From Serinus canaria (Eukaryota > Chordata > Aves > Passeriformes > Fringillidae), in assembly GCF_022539315.1 (NCBI RefSeq), contig NC_066313.1, positions 33,703,059 to 33,767,058 on the forward strand: 64,000 nt of DNA. The letters run 5' to 3'. Under the pieces are notes generated by a model. The model had not been told where the DNA came from, did no database searches, and worked only from the letters and a program-made list of their open reading frames with translations. The translations under genes and the position numbers were made by a program. Numbering within the stretch: the first letter of the stretch is position 1; each line of letters begins with the position of its first letter. This document shows, piece after piece, positions 34,499-47,990 of the stretch.

Positions 34499-37400
34499 AT
34501 GAACAGATCAGAAGTACCCCATGGAAAAACTGTTTCTCAGATAGGCTTAAACCAGCACTAACAGCTCAGAAAGTCAAAACTCACAAAGCAAATGTGTGTC
34601 GAAAGTAACTGTCCTGCTTTCACCCCTGCTAATGAACAGAGCAGCCATTTCCTGCAGCAGCTGAAGTGATTTTCAAGGATAACCTAGGCAGGGCATTTCA
34701 TGCTAATCTAATCTGTGAGCGAGGGCTATCAGACACTGACACCCCCGTTTGCCAAATTCAGGCTGACTAATGCTTCCCTGACCTTGGCTCCTGTTACCAT
34801 ATGAATCCGCACAGTGCGGGAGACTTGGCAGCGTGACAGCAAGACAGGCACTTCATCTTCAAGGCATTTTATTTAGCATTCCTGGGAAAAGTGGGGGTAT
34901 TAAGATGCCTGGTTTACAGAGAGGGTAGAGGTGACAAAGGACTGTGCCCTGAGCTGGGGGCCGCCTGCTTTTGGGGCTGGAATTCCAGCTCAGGAATGTC
35001 CTAAAATGAAACCCTCTCTGCATCTCCGTCTTGTGGTCACAGAAACAACAGCCTCATCCTTTTCTAATACTGCAATGCCTTTTTCCCCCCCTCTTATTGG
35101 AAAATAATCTCATCAAGGCAGGAATCACCTTCATTTAATGTCTTCTCACAGCTTCTGTGAGGCTTTAGTTAGGAATTGTGTCAAAGCACATAGCTGGGAT
35201 TAACTCCTTGGGCTCCTTTATCCTAATATAAAGCAGAATTTGGATTGAGATCTCCAGCAGGGTGGAGTGCTTTTTCTTAAGTTTCTTTTAGGAACTGTTC
35301 AAGGCTCTAGAACACCCAGGAGAAGCAATTAAAAGAAAAAAAAAATCAAAAGGTCTAAAATGGTATTTTTCATCCATTATATTTTCACAACGGCTTGTTA
35401 GCACCGTGATACTTTGCCTGCTTTCTGGGGCAGAGGGAGGCAAGAATTTGATTTCTTTTTTTTGGTGAAGGAATAGTACACACTGTTTCCTTCTGCTGAA
35501 AATAGTTTTAACATGAATTAGACAAAAAGATCTCAGAAGCAGACTTCATGTTGAACCAGAGATTCTTCCTGTATTCCAGATAGAGAGGTGTCACCATGTT
35601 GTTGTTTTTCTCTTTGGCAGAGGGGCCAGGATCCATCCAGAGCAGCTGCTGTTGCTGCGTGTCAGAGGCAGCCTCATCAAAAACTCTTCCTGAGTGGAAG
35701 CAGTTGGGTTTGCTTCCAAGGCTTCCTCCCTGGGCCTCCCAGAAACCAGGCTGGCCCTGGCTTAGCTTTCTTTCTAACAAGTGAACCAATGAGGGAAAAA
35801 TAAAAGCCGAGGTGTAAACAGAGTCTTTTCTTTTCCTCATATGATCCTGCAAAGCACTGAGTATTTTGACCTCGCTCTAATAAAACACTCCCTTAATGCC
35901 ATGCACAGAGCAATTCCTTAGAGTTCACTGAGTATTCACTTAAGATTATGCAGATTTGGGTCAGTACTTTGCTGAATTCAGCCCAGGCCCCTGACCAGCA
36001 GCGGCGGGGAGCAGCCTGTCTGTCCCGGGGAGCGCACAGGCGGCTCTTCTCAGCAGCGCTATTGCCATTTATAGCTCAGGCTGGGCTTGATGCATTCATG
36101 GAACTCCCTCTGGTGGATGCCTTCCTGGGACTTTTTTGTCGATGGAGCTCCTTTGCTGAGTCCTTTTTCCCTAGGACAGATTGTTAGTGGGAAAGGAAGT
36201 GTTGCGTTTTTTGTTTTACAAACTAGGATTAAGAGGTTAGATTTCCCTATAAACCACTGAGACTATTCAGCACTGAACCCCAAGATTTTTTGTTAACTTT
36301 CCCTCAGTTTTCCTCCAGCCTTTGTGATGCTCAACACTACTGTCACATTGGTATAAAAACACTAACCATTAATCAGACCATTTTTCTGTCTGAGCAGGCA
36401 CGGGTCCTGGTCTGCTCCCAGCCATGGCCTCTTTTCTGAAGGTTACTGGCAAATACAGAAGCAAATCCCAGGGAAAGGGAGCAGTGCCCATGACTCCTGA
36501 TGCCCAGGGTAGTTCCCTAACTGCTAAGTTGTTTCTGTTCCTCCTCTGCTTGACTCACGCTGAATTACTTGCCCAGTGGAGGAAGGAGTGGACACTGCAG
36601 CCAGAGCTGCAGGCTGGTAGTGGTGGGCTTGGTGGGATCTGCTGGTGTGGCTTCCCTCAAGCTGTGCTGGTGCTGGACAGATATGCAGAGGCCCTCGAAG
36701 GTGTTAGAGCTGCTCTGAGGTGCTCATACAGATCTTTGACAGAGGAAAAAAATTCAGGCTGATTATGTGTCAAAACAAACCCTTCCTTTCTGTAAAACCA
36801 GGATACTGCAGGTGCCTAAAATGGAAGCAACCAATCCAAACAGGTCAGTGATCAAGAAGAATCAGAGTTATGCATTTGCTGTCTTTATTTAGTCACAAAC
36901 AGTTAAGGTGGGAGAAAAGGGTTAAATGAAAACAAAATACAAACCACAAACCACAGAATATTGTCTATATATCTTTCAAAAGTTTTCTGTTGTTTTCACT
37001 GCTGCAGTAGGTCATTTCATTGATCAATGGTCCAACTTGAAAACATACTATTTAAATACCAGACCTAAAAATTAATCATATTGATTTAAAAGGTGAGTTA
37101 TTCTATATCTCAGCAACTTCAAAATTTTTCTTTTGGCTTCTTTTTTACAAGCTGACTTGCTGAACTTTGAGATCCATAGTTTCAAGTAGCAGAGTTCTGA
37201 GGACCTTCATCAGATACATTTAACTGAGAAATTTTCTTTAATGAGTGAAGAATTGCCTTATATTTAACAAGAAAATTTGGAGAACATTGCATAAATTCCA
37301 TTTGAAGATTTTTTAAATATGGTTATATAGTTTGTATTCCAATTCTATAATGTTCCCCACAACATTTAGAGAGCAATCTTTTCTGTCAGACAGAATTGAA

Positions 37401-39375
37401 GTAAACCAGAAGTGGCAACAGTAAAAAGAGTTATGCACTGGGTCATGAGTAATGGGAATGTCATGGAAAATATGGAGTAGAACAGAGGAGATTAAAAACA
37501 AAATTAAGGCAGGTGAATAATAAGAATGAATAGTCTACATGCTCAGTCTTGGCCATGATGGGGACTTTGGACCATAGGAGAGATTGAGAATATCTTTGGC
37601 AATGGCTGGAGGAGTCAAGCTCTGTGGAAGAGAGATGAGGAAATGGGAACACTGGGTATGGAACAGTTGGGGTTACCTCTGCATTGCCTTGGAGTGAACA
37701 ATAGTACACAGTGAGCAGGATTTCAGATCCCCTATGTATTTTCATGACTTCCCATTCTTTTCTCCCTTATCCCTTTTGCTATCACTAATATGGGTTCAGT
37801 TTATAATATTATTATCTCACTCTGCAGCTTGCATTGGTTTAAGAGCCAAAAATCACCTTATTACTGCAAGGAAAATATATCCAAGAAAAACAGTTGGGAT
37901 GCACAGCCCTGTCAGAGCTAGCATGTGAGCCACTGGGCTGGAACATAGTAAACCTGCTCAGTGAAATGCTAGGAACTACAATTCAGATTAAAGTAATACA
38001 TTAAAAGAAATGTTGGCACGCATGAATGCAGGTGATCATTTCTCTCCTGACTTAGATTTGAAGATTTTCTAGGCAGCTGAATTTTGAAACAAAGAAAAGG
38101 CCTAAATGGCTATTGAGTACATTGCTATTTTATGTATTTTGGAAAGCAGTAGATTTGCCAATGACAGTCTTTCATCTGATGGAAATTGTCTTTTCACTTA
38201 TCTTGTAACACAGATACCCAAAAATTCTGAAATACATTCTTAAGAGGCAAAGAACAATATGCAGCTTTGACTTGGCAAAACAAACATACCAGCTTTAATC
38301 ACAAGTAGTGCTGATCCATTGCAGGTGAAATTTGGCTGTGAATAATGGATTTCATTTCCACAATGATATGCAGGTCTGCATGCAGAGCTGCACTGCTTTC
38401 TGTTGGCCCTTTACCAGCCTAAAAGTGGTCCTGGATCTTTTCTTCCTTGCTGGAGCATTAGATGCCCAAGGGACGCAGATCAGATCCAAAACCTGCCTGG
38501 CATGCATTGCTGGCAACTCCACTCATCAAAAAATGTGGATTGGCTCATAGGCAGATTTGCAAAAATAAGAGTTTCGGTTTCAAATTTTCCTCATGGGCAT
38601 TTCAAATATTCCATCTTCAAGCTTTTTTTTTTCTGTAAAAACAAAGATCAGAATGGTTTGGGGTTTGTTTTAAAGATGAAAGAAGACATTGACACAAAAT
38701 AAACTTCTGCTGGAGGGGTAAGTTTGTAAGAGGGAAAATACAGCTGTAGTTTGCCTCAGTGAATGTGCCAGTGGTAAACAACACAGCTCTCGAAGACTTG
38801 ATGCAGGCAGGTCTCAAACAGGCCACCACTGTGATGTTTGTGTTTATTTATCTGTGCTTCTTTTGCTTTGCAAGCTGCAGGAAAAACCCACTGTTCAAAA
38901 AAATGCTTTTCAGCTCTTCCCTGTCCATCTTAAACCAAGATGACCCAAAAAGAGACATTCCACTGGAATTCTCTTCTGAACTTCATTTTGTCATCTGGTC
39001 CTGGGAGTGACAAAGATATCTGCTGCCAGAAAGCTTCAGAATAATTTTCTCTATTTTATTCAGATGTGGGTTTTCCCTCCCACAGTTAACATGGTTCAAA
39101 CACGGTACACTCTCTGATTAGGACATGAGTGGGAAAATATCACTTGCATGGCCAGAATTATAACAGCTGAGAGGTTTTTTTAAACAGCCAGCATAGTTGT
39201 GGCTCTGAGAGATGCCCAATAGCATCTTGGTTACATGGCAAAAATGAAATGGCTCAAGGGCAAAGAAAAAGCAACACATGGACTTGAAAGCTCTGTTAGT
39301 AACAGAAATGTGAGCACTAGCTGGCACTGAGTTTAAGATCAGGAGCTCAGTTTAAGATTAGAAGGCCAGAAGATC
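34499..39375. other. Intergenic, no gene recognised
   Basis: Mostly AT-rich unique sequence, very AT-rich at about 36.9-37.5 kb. A small CpG cluster at about 35998-36052 (GCGGCGGGG ... GGAGCGCACAGGCGGC) is the only GC-rich spot. Short frames at 35508-35852 (minus), 36424-36762 and 37461-37745 (minus) lack family features. Confidence 0.4.
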
Positions 39376-39425
39376 ACTAGATCACCTGTTCTGACCTCCG
39401 ACATGATGCAAGCCATGGTGTATGA
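39376..39425 (-). mobile_element. Possible very old CR1/L3-like fragment
   Basis: The string CTAGATCACCTGTTCTGACC followed by TCC and then GCAAGCCATGG resembles the reversed 3' end of old L3/CR1 elements (CATCTAGTCTGACCTCCTG-like). Only about 50 bases are recognisable, so chance similarity is possible. Confidence 0.3.
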
Positions 39426-42400
39426 AGTGTACGGATTTCTGTGCATGGAGAGCAAAATCTTGCCTTTGGAGTGCCAAAAGTGTGTCCAGTTTGTCATTGC
39501 AATTTCAAAAGGTTCCTAAGTCCTTGGGTCTTTCTGTCTCTCACTAGGTGAGAAACACGGTAGCAGTGGCAGAACTCTGGAACCCCAAATCCATTTTCAA
39601 CTGCGAAAGCAGAGGAGTGTCAACAAAAATGCAGTAAACCAGATAATAACAGAGAAAATGCCAAGGAATCCCAAGGGCTACTGAAAGTGTTGTCTATAGA
39701 AGCATTTAATCAGAAAACCTCAGGAGAAGATTCACTGTACCTAGAAAAATCCATCAAAGGTACAGAGAGCGCAGTGTGACAAAACGCTGATGGTGGATGA
39801 GGGCGTGCTTCTTGTTAATCTCTGCATAGCCTGCCTCCTCTGCAGTCTGGGACTTCTCCTTGCAGATTCTTCTTGTCACGGCTCAGCAGATCCTCTGATG
39901 AGGTCAGATTAGCCTTGTTCTTCAAATCTGCTGGGGCTGAGTCTTCTGTCTGGTCCTACTTGGGCGGCTTTGCAGCATCCAGAGCAGATGTGCCTCAGGA
40001 AACACAAGGAAGCGCTCACGATACGAGAACGGTGACGACGATAACCCCTGCAGCACTGAGAGCTGGTGACACCATATCTTCCAAAATAGTGTCCTCCTGC
40101 TGTGGAGAAGGGAGGCAACACTGTGTTCCCACCTGGTGATGACAGAGCAGTCACAAATCAGAAATTGTGTCAGGAACTGAGCAAAGCCCAGAACGTTGGT
40201 GGTACATGAAAATAAAAAGAAATAGCACGAAGTAGGACACACTAGCATTTATCTCAGTTAACTTTAGACATTTTCAGTGCACGTGGGATCACCTGAGCTA
40301 GTATCTCTCAGCTTGCTTGCAAGGAAAAGCAAGAAATATGCTTTTTGAGGGCACAATTAATTTGCCTAATTTTTACTGTCTTTAACATGAGATAAAGGGC
40401 CTCTGCTGACAGTCGAAAGAAAGTTAGGAGATGACTAGATTGAAAAGAAATGGTTGTATTTAGTCAAATGATTCTCACACCTGATGTCTTTTATTCTTGG
40501 CAAAAGAAAACATAAACCAGCTATTGAATCTGATCTTGTGGAAATATTCTTATGCATGGTGCAAGAATGAAAAAAAAAATCAAAATTATTTCAGGGATAT
40601 AAGGATAGGCAGCTATAATACTTGAATTGTGAGGCCTTGAAAATAGTTTTGGTGAAGTCTCTTCCTGAGAAAGGTTTGACATACTTTGACCTCAATTTAT
40701 CTTAATCAGTTAATTGGGGCTGTCTGTGACAGTGACAATGACCCTTACCCTGGGGTTAGATACTTGCTCTATGCACACCAAATTCTCTGGAGCTCTGGAC
40801 ACCCAAGAGGTGTCACTTGGAAATCTGCTCCAGACAAGTGATATTATTTAATTGGATTTTTGTTCATGATCAATTCACAAGTGGTTTTTTTTCTGAGAAT
40901 ACTGCTCAAAACCAGCTCACATGGCTGGCAGCACGAACTATGTCACTCTTTTCCACTCTTATCCAAATCAATGCCAGGCTCTCTGGTACATGCTTCAGAG
41001 CTCTCTGGTACTGTCCCCCACTATGGGCCTCAGTCAGGAGTGTGCTGAGCATGTTAAGCACATCTGTGCTCTCCCTGAAATCCTGTGCTTGGGTTGATAA
41101 TATGACCAGATTGCTTTAAAATCTGTGTCTGAGCCTACGTTCTGTTTACCTTCCCAAACCCTGGTTTGTTGACATTTCTGTGTAATTCACCCCTACTTTA
41201 CAAACAAATCTCACCCTGGCATGAATTTTTTACATTGTCTGATCACTGTCACAAAGAAAGCCCATGCTTGATGCAGCATGTTTGTCCCTCTGCCTAAGCA
41301 GTGATATGTCTGATTTTTAGGAAGCCATACACACTCCCTCAGCAGAGGTGGGATGATAATGCCAGACCTGACTGCAGAATCCTGCTCCCAAAGTAAGAGC
41401 AGAAACAAGATACACACTGCATTTTTTCCTGTTTGTTTTTAGCCTGGAGCTTGTTTCCTTTCCTTTGGAGCAGAGGATTATTTACATATATATCTATTTA
41501 AATATATATATTACATTCTGCATACCTATATCTCTCTGTTGACTCTATTAGCAAAAAGAATATCAAGCTGTTATATTTTCCATATGGAATTTCATGTAAA
41601 TTCAAAAGACAGCCCACTGTGCCTTCTGAAGGAGATATCTTTATGTACATTTCCATGGGGAATCTACCAAAATGAGGAAACAGGAGCTTTAAATAGGATT
41701 TTCCTTTGAAATCTGCATTAAAATCAGCATTATAATCCAAACCTTTTTTTTTAATAGGGGCCAGATTTTTCCACTTCTTTTCTTGTGTGTAGAATAGTGA
41801 TTATCATTAAAATTTTTTAAAGTCTGAAATATGCTGTGGGGTTTGTTGGTGTTTCTCTGCTAAGACTTCTTTCTTCAGGGCTCAGGCTACTTCAAATGGA
41901 AGGTCTGGAAGTGCAGCCACTATTCCTACTGTGCCCATATCCCACTGATTTTGAGATCATGCTAATTAGAGGTTCACCCCTGTTATGAGGCCAAACAAAA
42001 CACTCCCCAGCAAAGCCAGGCTGTGAGAATGCCAGCCTTGGTTTTTGCTACAACTGGCATGTTTCTAACTAGGTAAATTTATGTTAATTTCACTGTTTCT
42101 TTGTCCTTTTCAAGTGTTTTGTTTTTCCTTGCCCTTTTGTCTGGCCTTGTACATGGGCTGTAAGCTCTGCTGTATGAGCACTCATTAAATGGGAGCCCAG
42201 TGCCTCAGAACAAGGAAGAATGGGGCTGCTTCTTGCTCCTCAACACAAACAAGCAGCAGCCCAAACACCGAGATCAGCCCTCGCATTCAAGTGTCAGGAA
42301 AACAAGGTCGGTGCAAAACGTGAAGCGCTGCCAAAGACCCCGGGAGGTAACACAAGGGTGGGAGGCATCTGTGAGTGCCACCCAGAGGGCTTGGCCCCCT

Positions 42401-45400
42401 GTTGTACCACGCTCAGCTGCTCCCAATATGAGCTAGATTGTCACCTAATTCATCTGTTTGCTTCTGCATCTCAGCGACCATGGCGACAAACGCCTGGAAG
42501 CGCCTCCGGAAGAGGGAACGCAAGTGTGCCGTGACTGATGGTGTCCATCAGGGCTGCCTTGCACACCAGCCCTCTCCTTCAGGGCAGAAATGCCACATTA
42601 ATAGCACACCTGCCCTCCCCACATAGGGCCAGGCTCTGGGGCAGCCAGACCCTCTGCAAAGGCAGAACAGAGGGCTGTGCTGGCGGATTTCTCTGAAGGA
42701 TTGACTGTTCCCATTCAGGTGTGCTGCCTCCAGTTGGAATGGCAGAGGGACTGCCAGATCAGATAGCCAGTGCTGGGTCCACTCTTCCTTGTCAGACTGA
42801 TGGGGAGCAAGAGTCCACAGGAGAGGGAATGAGGTTGACATCTCTGCACTTCAGGCTTTGGCCAGCTCCTGTCTCTCTTCAGGTTTCTTATGACAAAGCC
42901 AACTTTATCCTGTATTTGTTTGTATTTCCCATGATCCCATTTACAGTTTATATCTCAGCCCTAAACTTACACTCTTTCTCTGGAATTCCTCTTGAAGACC
43001 TAATTCTCTCTTCTTTTGGAAGAAATCAGCCAGCACATTCTGGATGGAGTGCAGGGAGGTTCTACTTCATTTACGGTATTTAAAATTGAGGAGTCCACAA
43101 ATGTCCTGATTTTCCCATCTTTTAATACAGCTGAATAAAACCAAGCAGCTCTCACACCTTTGAAAAAACAGGCTGCTGCTTGTATTTGTTGAATGGTGTG
43201 TGCTTTGACTATCTCCTTCTCACCTACTCAAAGTATGCTTTAAACGTTTTTGGGACAAAACTGCCTTAATGTATTTGATGTGTTACCATGCAAGGGTACA
43301 TGTATGCAGAAATCTATGTGACTTTTGCTATTTTTTTCTTTTATGCAAACAATGCACTCAAAATTGTCTTCCCCATGAATACGTGGAGTGATTTGGAAAG
43401 AAGTCGAGGTCAGCATTTGAAGGCATTTCTATTAAAAGTCACTGTGAGTACTGTTTGCTGTGGGTGGGACCAAAATATTTCCAAATCTGAGTGTGGTGGA
43501 GTCTCACTCTGATTGAGGTTAAGAGCTTTTCATCTTAAAAGATGTCACTTCTACCAGGACAAAATGATTTGAATGACCCAAGTCCAGAAAATCTGAGTAC
43601 TTGGCTCTTTGCAAAGCAGAGGGGATCACCTTATGCAGGCATGCTGGTGGAACACAGCTGCAGGGTGTGCAAAGGGTCTGACAGCCTCAGGATCTTATCT
43701 TTTCTGGTGGCTGAAAGATAATATCAGGTCTGACCTGATATTTGGATCTTCCTGACCACAAGGAAGTGGAAGTCTGTGAGAACTGGGTCTTGTTGCTGGG
43801 GCTTTGCTGAAATGTGGTGGCGAACAGAATTCATACCTTAGCTTTAGGGAAAAGATTCTGGGATGTTATCTTGAAAATAAACTAGTGATGAATCACTGCT
43901 TAAATTCGGAGTCACTGACACTAGTAACATGCTTTTACTGAGGCATAAAAAATGCTGGTGTTACCCATGAAATAACATGCAGAAATCATGAAAGACAGAG
44001 CCCACAGTCCAGAGCTCACCAGCCCTTCTTTCACTGCCTGTAGGTGCCAGACAATGTGAATAAGAGGTGGAGCCCAGGAAAAGACTGTGCAAGTTCATCC
44101 TGCAGCACAAAATACACATTTGCCCTGCACTGGTGAAGTGTCAGCTGCTGCTGGTTTATTGGATAAAATAAGATGTAGCCCTAACTTTGCAAGTATCTTT
44201 GTCAGATAATTCAGTGGGATTATTCAGTTCAGAATTTAATTTCCTCAACAGTTCTTTGTGTTGTTAATATGGGAAAGGGTAAAAGAAGGAGAAATGGGAC
44301 TAGATACTATGAAAACACAGGTCTGGAAAACACACCAGACTCATCTTGGAGATGTGTGCCTGGCTTTCAGATGGGAATCATTTCACATGTTGAGAAAACT
44401 AGGGAAGGATGGCAATTCATATATAACAGGTTGTTTGAATATACTCACAAATATACAGTATTTGTATACATTTTTATGTGTGTGCTTAGCTGAGGAATGC
44501 AGATTTGGTAGCTTTTTGTTCTCTTTGAGGACAAATGTACCATGACTCTTGAACACAATAGTGCACCAAGACTATACACAAGGTCCTACTCCACTGTAGA
44601 AGAAAAAACAAAGGCAACCCATTAGCCATTGTTCAAATAAAAGAACAAAATTGAACAAATTTGCTCAAAAATTCAAGTACTCAACCCACAAGAAGTTTGG
44701 CTTTCAGCCAAGGTCAGGTTTGTTGCTGCTCCCTTCCTCTTGGCTTTGTTTTTTCATTTGGAACTGCAGCTCTTGGAGGCAGACCCAAGCACACCAGCTG
44801 AGTTCATGCCAGCCCTGTCCTGGTGCTGATACAGGGCTGGCACAGACTGGAGCTCTGGATGAGCACCAAGGAATGTACAAGTGGCATATATCACACAGCT
44901 CTGTGCTCTGCTGGGCTCAGGGATCATTCTTTGAGGACAGGCAGGTGTCTTTAGACCTGGGCTGTCACTTTCTTGACTCTTACCATAAACAAAGTTCCAA
45001 TTTATCTTCCTAATCAAAGAGATAGGTGTTACAGCTCTCTGCTCTTCCTCAGACTGGAAGAGGGAAAAGAAATGAAACCCTGGGAGCTGGTAAACGTCTG
45101 CAAGGTGTTGCTGTAGTGCAGGACTGAACTAGCTGGCTTGCATGCCCAGAGGACTGGGTTGTGTGCCAAGTGCAATCTGACAACCACATTTTGTACAAAT
45201 CATGTGATTTTTCATGACTAGGAAATGTGCTCCAGGAGATCTTTGAGAATACACAAGGTCAAAATTCCTTTGGTGCTCAGTGGAAACACACAGGCTACAG
45301 TATGTTCTTTACTCAGATGTGATAATGTGAAGATGAGGAATTATCTCCCCCATGAATGCAGCAAAGGTATGGCCCTGGAAGGTGCATACTGAGGTCGTGT

Positions 45401-47507
45401 GGCTCCCTGTCAGCAATTCTGTGTGCTAGCTCTAAGCCCTTTCCCACACAGAAGGCCTTTTACTCTCCCATTTCCTCACACAAGGTGGATTGTATGCTCA
45501 GGCATTTCTGGCTGGTAATCAGGCACTGTAATCCTTCTGTCACAAAGCTGTATGCCAAGAACATCCCACTAGATCAGGCAATTAGCAGTAAAGTCTCCAG
45601 CTGTTCTCAAAAGTCTCTGTCTGCAATTTTCTCTCCCCAGCCCTGAAATTCACCCTGCAGCTCATCAGAGCCAAACACAGCCATCCTTCTGTTCATCAAA
45701 TCTTTTTTAGAGGTGTGGAACCCCTTCTTGGCCTGGGCAAATGGCTGTCCTCAGCCACTGATAACTTGACAATGCCTGTGATCTGTAAGAGTATGCTAGA
45801 GGAGCAAAACACAATGACTTCAGATTGCCCAGAGCTTCTTCATCCCACATGGCTGGCAGAAGGTGGCTCTCTGTCTATCTCCACTGGGTGTGAGGCACCA
45901 GTACAGATAAAAGCAGAAAAATAAAGACTTTTTTTTTTTGTCCCAGATGTGAGTCAGCTGGATCTGAACAAATAAACTCAGCAAGGAGGAAATCAGGAAA
46001 TGTCACCAAGTTACAGTGGAAACAAAGAAGGGAGTGAATGTACTTGAAAAAGAAGAACCAAGTTCTGTTTGGGGAACCAAGATGCATGCTCAGGGCCCAT
46101 GTACCCTCAGGCTGGTGGTACTAAGGGTAAGGAAATACAAAGGTATTTAGTTGCACTGTGCCACAATTGGTGATTGATATCTAAGCACTTTACTGCAGAA
46201 GTCATCACTCCAATCAGCACTGAAATGCAAAGGTAGAGCCCTCACCCAGAATATTTTGCCTTTTACTCAAGAGGATAAAATATAAAGTTTTCATGAAAGT
46301 CATTAAACATCTTACCCCAACTTATTTTTTCTGTTAGTGTTTTTATTGTGCATTTTTACATTAGAGCCTGGTACCACATTGGTTTGCAGATGGTGTTGTA
46401 AAAGGCAGACCCTCCACAGCTGCTACAGAAGGAATAGAAAAAAGAGCAGCCCCCCCCATGTATCTAGCTGAAGTGGAATTTAACCTTAACACTGAATGAG
46501 TTACCACAGCTCTATACCCATGAGAAGCACCATTGCATTTTAATGGCTGGTAGGCAAACAGCAAAGATGCCAGGACAAACACTGGGCAGCAGCAGAGATT
46601 TTTTTGCCCTTTCTCTTCAGCCATCTGTGACACAAGAGTTCTCAATCCTTTGGAGCTCGTCCAGGATATTCAGAAACCTAGAAACACAGCCTAATACTTT
46701 ATTTTTCAAACCTGAACCAAGAAGAATGTGAAAATCTCAGAAAGTGGCTGTGTTTTTGACTGAATCTCTGTAGATTTCCTGTCCTGAATGATGACCTTCA
46801 GCAACTGAAGAATATAACTAGATGTATCTTTAAATCAAAGCTAACTCCTATGAAATATCTCTTTAACTCTATATTATTAACTGAGGGAATGGATCTGGCT
46901 TCTTTGAAGCAAAAAAAGAAAAAAAAAATCCATCCAAAGAAGAACTGGATTAACAAATGGACCATCCAAATGTATCTAGTTTACTTAAGATATTAATCTA
47001 AGAATTCAAAAAGGAAGATGGATTTCTGCAAATTAACTGATAATTTGATGTAGGGGGTTGTTGCAGCAGAGCAGTTGTCTTTGAAGCGCGTGACTTCACT
47101 GCTTTTTGCCTTTTGGCTTCTTCTTCCTCTCTGAGGCCACATTTCCTTATAATAGGATTCCTTTTGCTCAGACAAGCTGCAGTTGTAGAATAATATCATT
47201 GTGAGAGGTAAGCACCAGGAAGACTTGCCAGCCTCAGAAGACCAAGCAGCTCCAGGAGAGCCTAAGCTCTGCAGGGTCCTTCATAAGCTGTGTGTAAACC
47301 CACACCTGTGCACATAGAAATCCACCTTGTTTTTCCAGCTTGTGTGCCCCCCCCCACATGCCAGCTAAGAGCACTGAACACAAAGAGAGTAATCCTAATC
47401 CAAGCTTCCAGCAGCAGCTTGCTTCAGTCTGGAGTAAGAGAGAGTGAAATGTATGGCTGCACAGGTGAGAAGCAGTAGTCAATGATTAGATGATTTATAG
47501 CAGTCTT
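39426..47507. other. 8 kb intergenic block, no gene recognised
   Basis: Unique, mostly AT-rich sequence with no CR1 tail. Notable small items: a CpG-bearing palindrome-like site at 42474-42487 and a perfect 11+1+11 inverted repeat at 43720-43742. Short AT-microsatellite-like sequence lies at 41482-41515 (TATATATCTATTTAAATATATATA). Open frames such as 44651-45013 and 42721-43083 are not supported by any motif. Confidence 0.4.
43720..43742. repeat. Perfect 23-bp palindrome
   Basis: Left arm AATATCAGGTC (43720-43730), one central T, right arm GACCTGATATT (43732-43742). The arms are perfectly complementary. The one-base centre is too short for a hairpin loop without opening stem pairs, so a dimeric protein site or chance are the main readings. 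Confidence 0.9.
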
Positions 47508-47864
47508 CCAGCCCTTCTTGCACCTTCCAGCACCTAAAGGGTGCTGACAAGAGAGACAGAGAGGGACTTTCCACAAGGATATGTAGTGACATGACAAGAG
47601 GGAATGCTTCAAACTGAAAGAAAGTAGGTTTAGATTTGATATTAGCAGAAAAATCTTCCTTGTGAGTGTGGTGAGGCACTGGCACAGGCTGTCCAGCTGT
47701 GGATGCCTCATCCCTGGCAGTGTTCAAGCCCAGGTTGGATAAAGCCTGGAGCAACCTGGTGGAGTGAAAGGTGTCCCTGCCCATGGCAGGGGAATTGGAA
47801 CTAGATGATATTAAGGATCCTTTCCAACACAAACCATTCTATACTTATATAATTTATTCTATGG
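47508..47864 (+). mobile_element. CR1 LINE fragment, about 355 bp with tail
   Basis: It holds the CR1 blocks CAGCACCTAAAGGGTGCT, GAGAGGGACTTTCCACAAGG, ATGCTTCAAACTGAAAGAAA and GGTGAGGCACTGGCACAGGC. CAGTGTTCAAGCCCAGGTTG and GTGTCCCTGCCCATGGCAGG follow. The end, AAACCATTCTATACTTATAT, is a decayed tail. The minus-strand frames here (47424-47832) are CR1 antisense, not genes. Confidence 0.93.
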
Positions 47865-47908
47865 CAACCAGAATGCATTAGATAACTACTAGATTTGACA
47901 CCATTTTC

Positions 47909-47990
47909 CTTCCCTTTCCCTTTCCCTTTCCCTTTCCCTTTCCCTTTCCCTTTCCCTTTCCCTTTCCCTTTCCCTTTCCCTTTCCCTTTT
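47909..47990. repeat. (CCCTTT)n hexanucleotide microsatellite
   Basis: About 13 perfect copies of CCCTTT lie 45 bases after the tail of the CR1 copy ending near 47864. The resulting PFPFPF frame (47895-48116) is an artefact. It is the second polypyrimidine hexamer in the window, differing from the one at 32.4 kb by one base per unit. Confidence 0.97.

Noticed and set aside
47424..47832. Minus-strand frames of 95 and 117 codons
   Set aside because: Antisense to a CR1 fragment.
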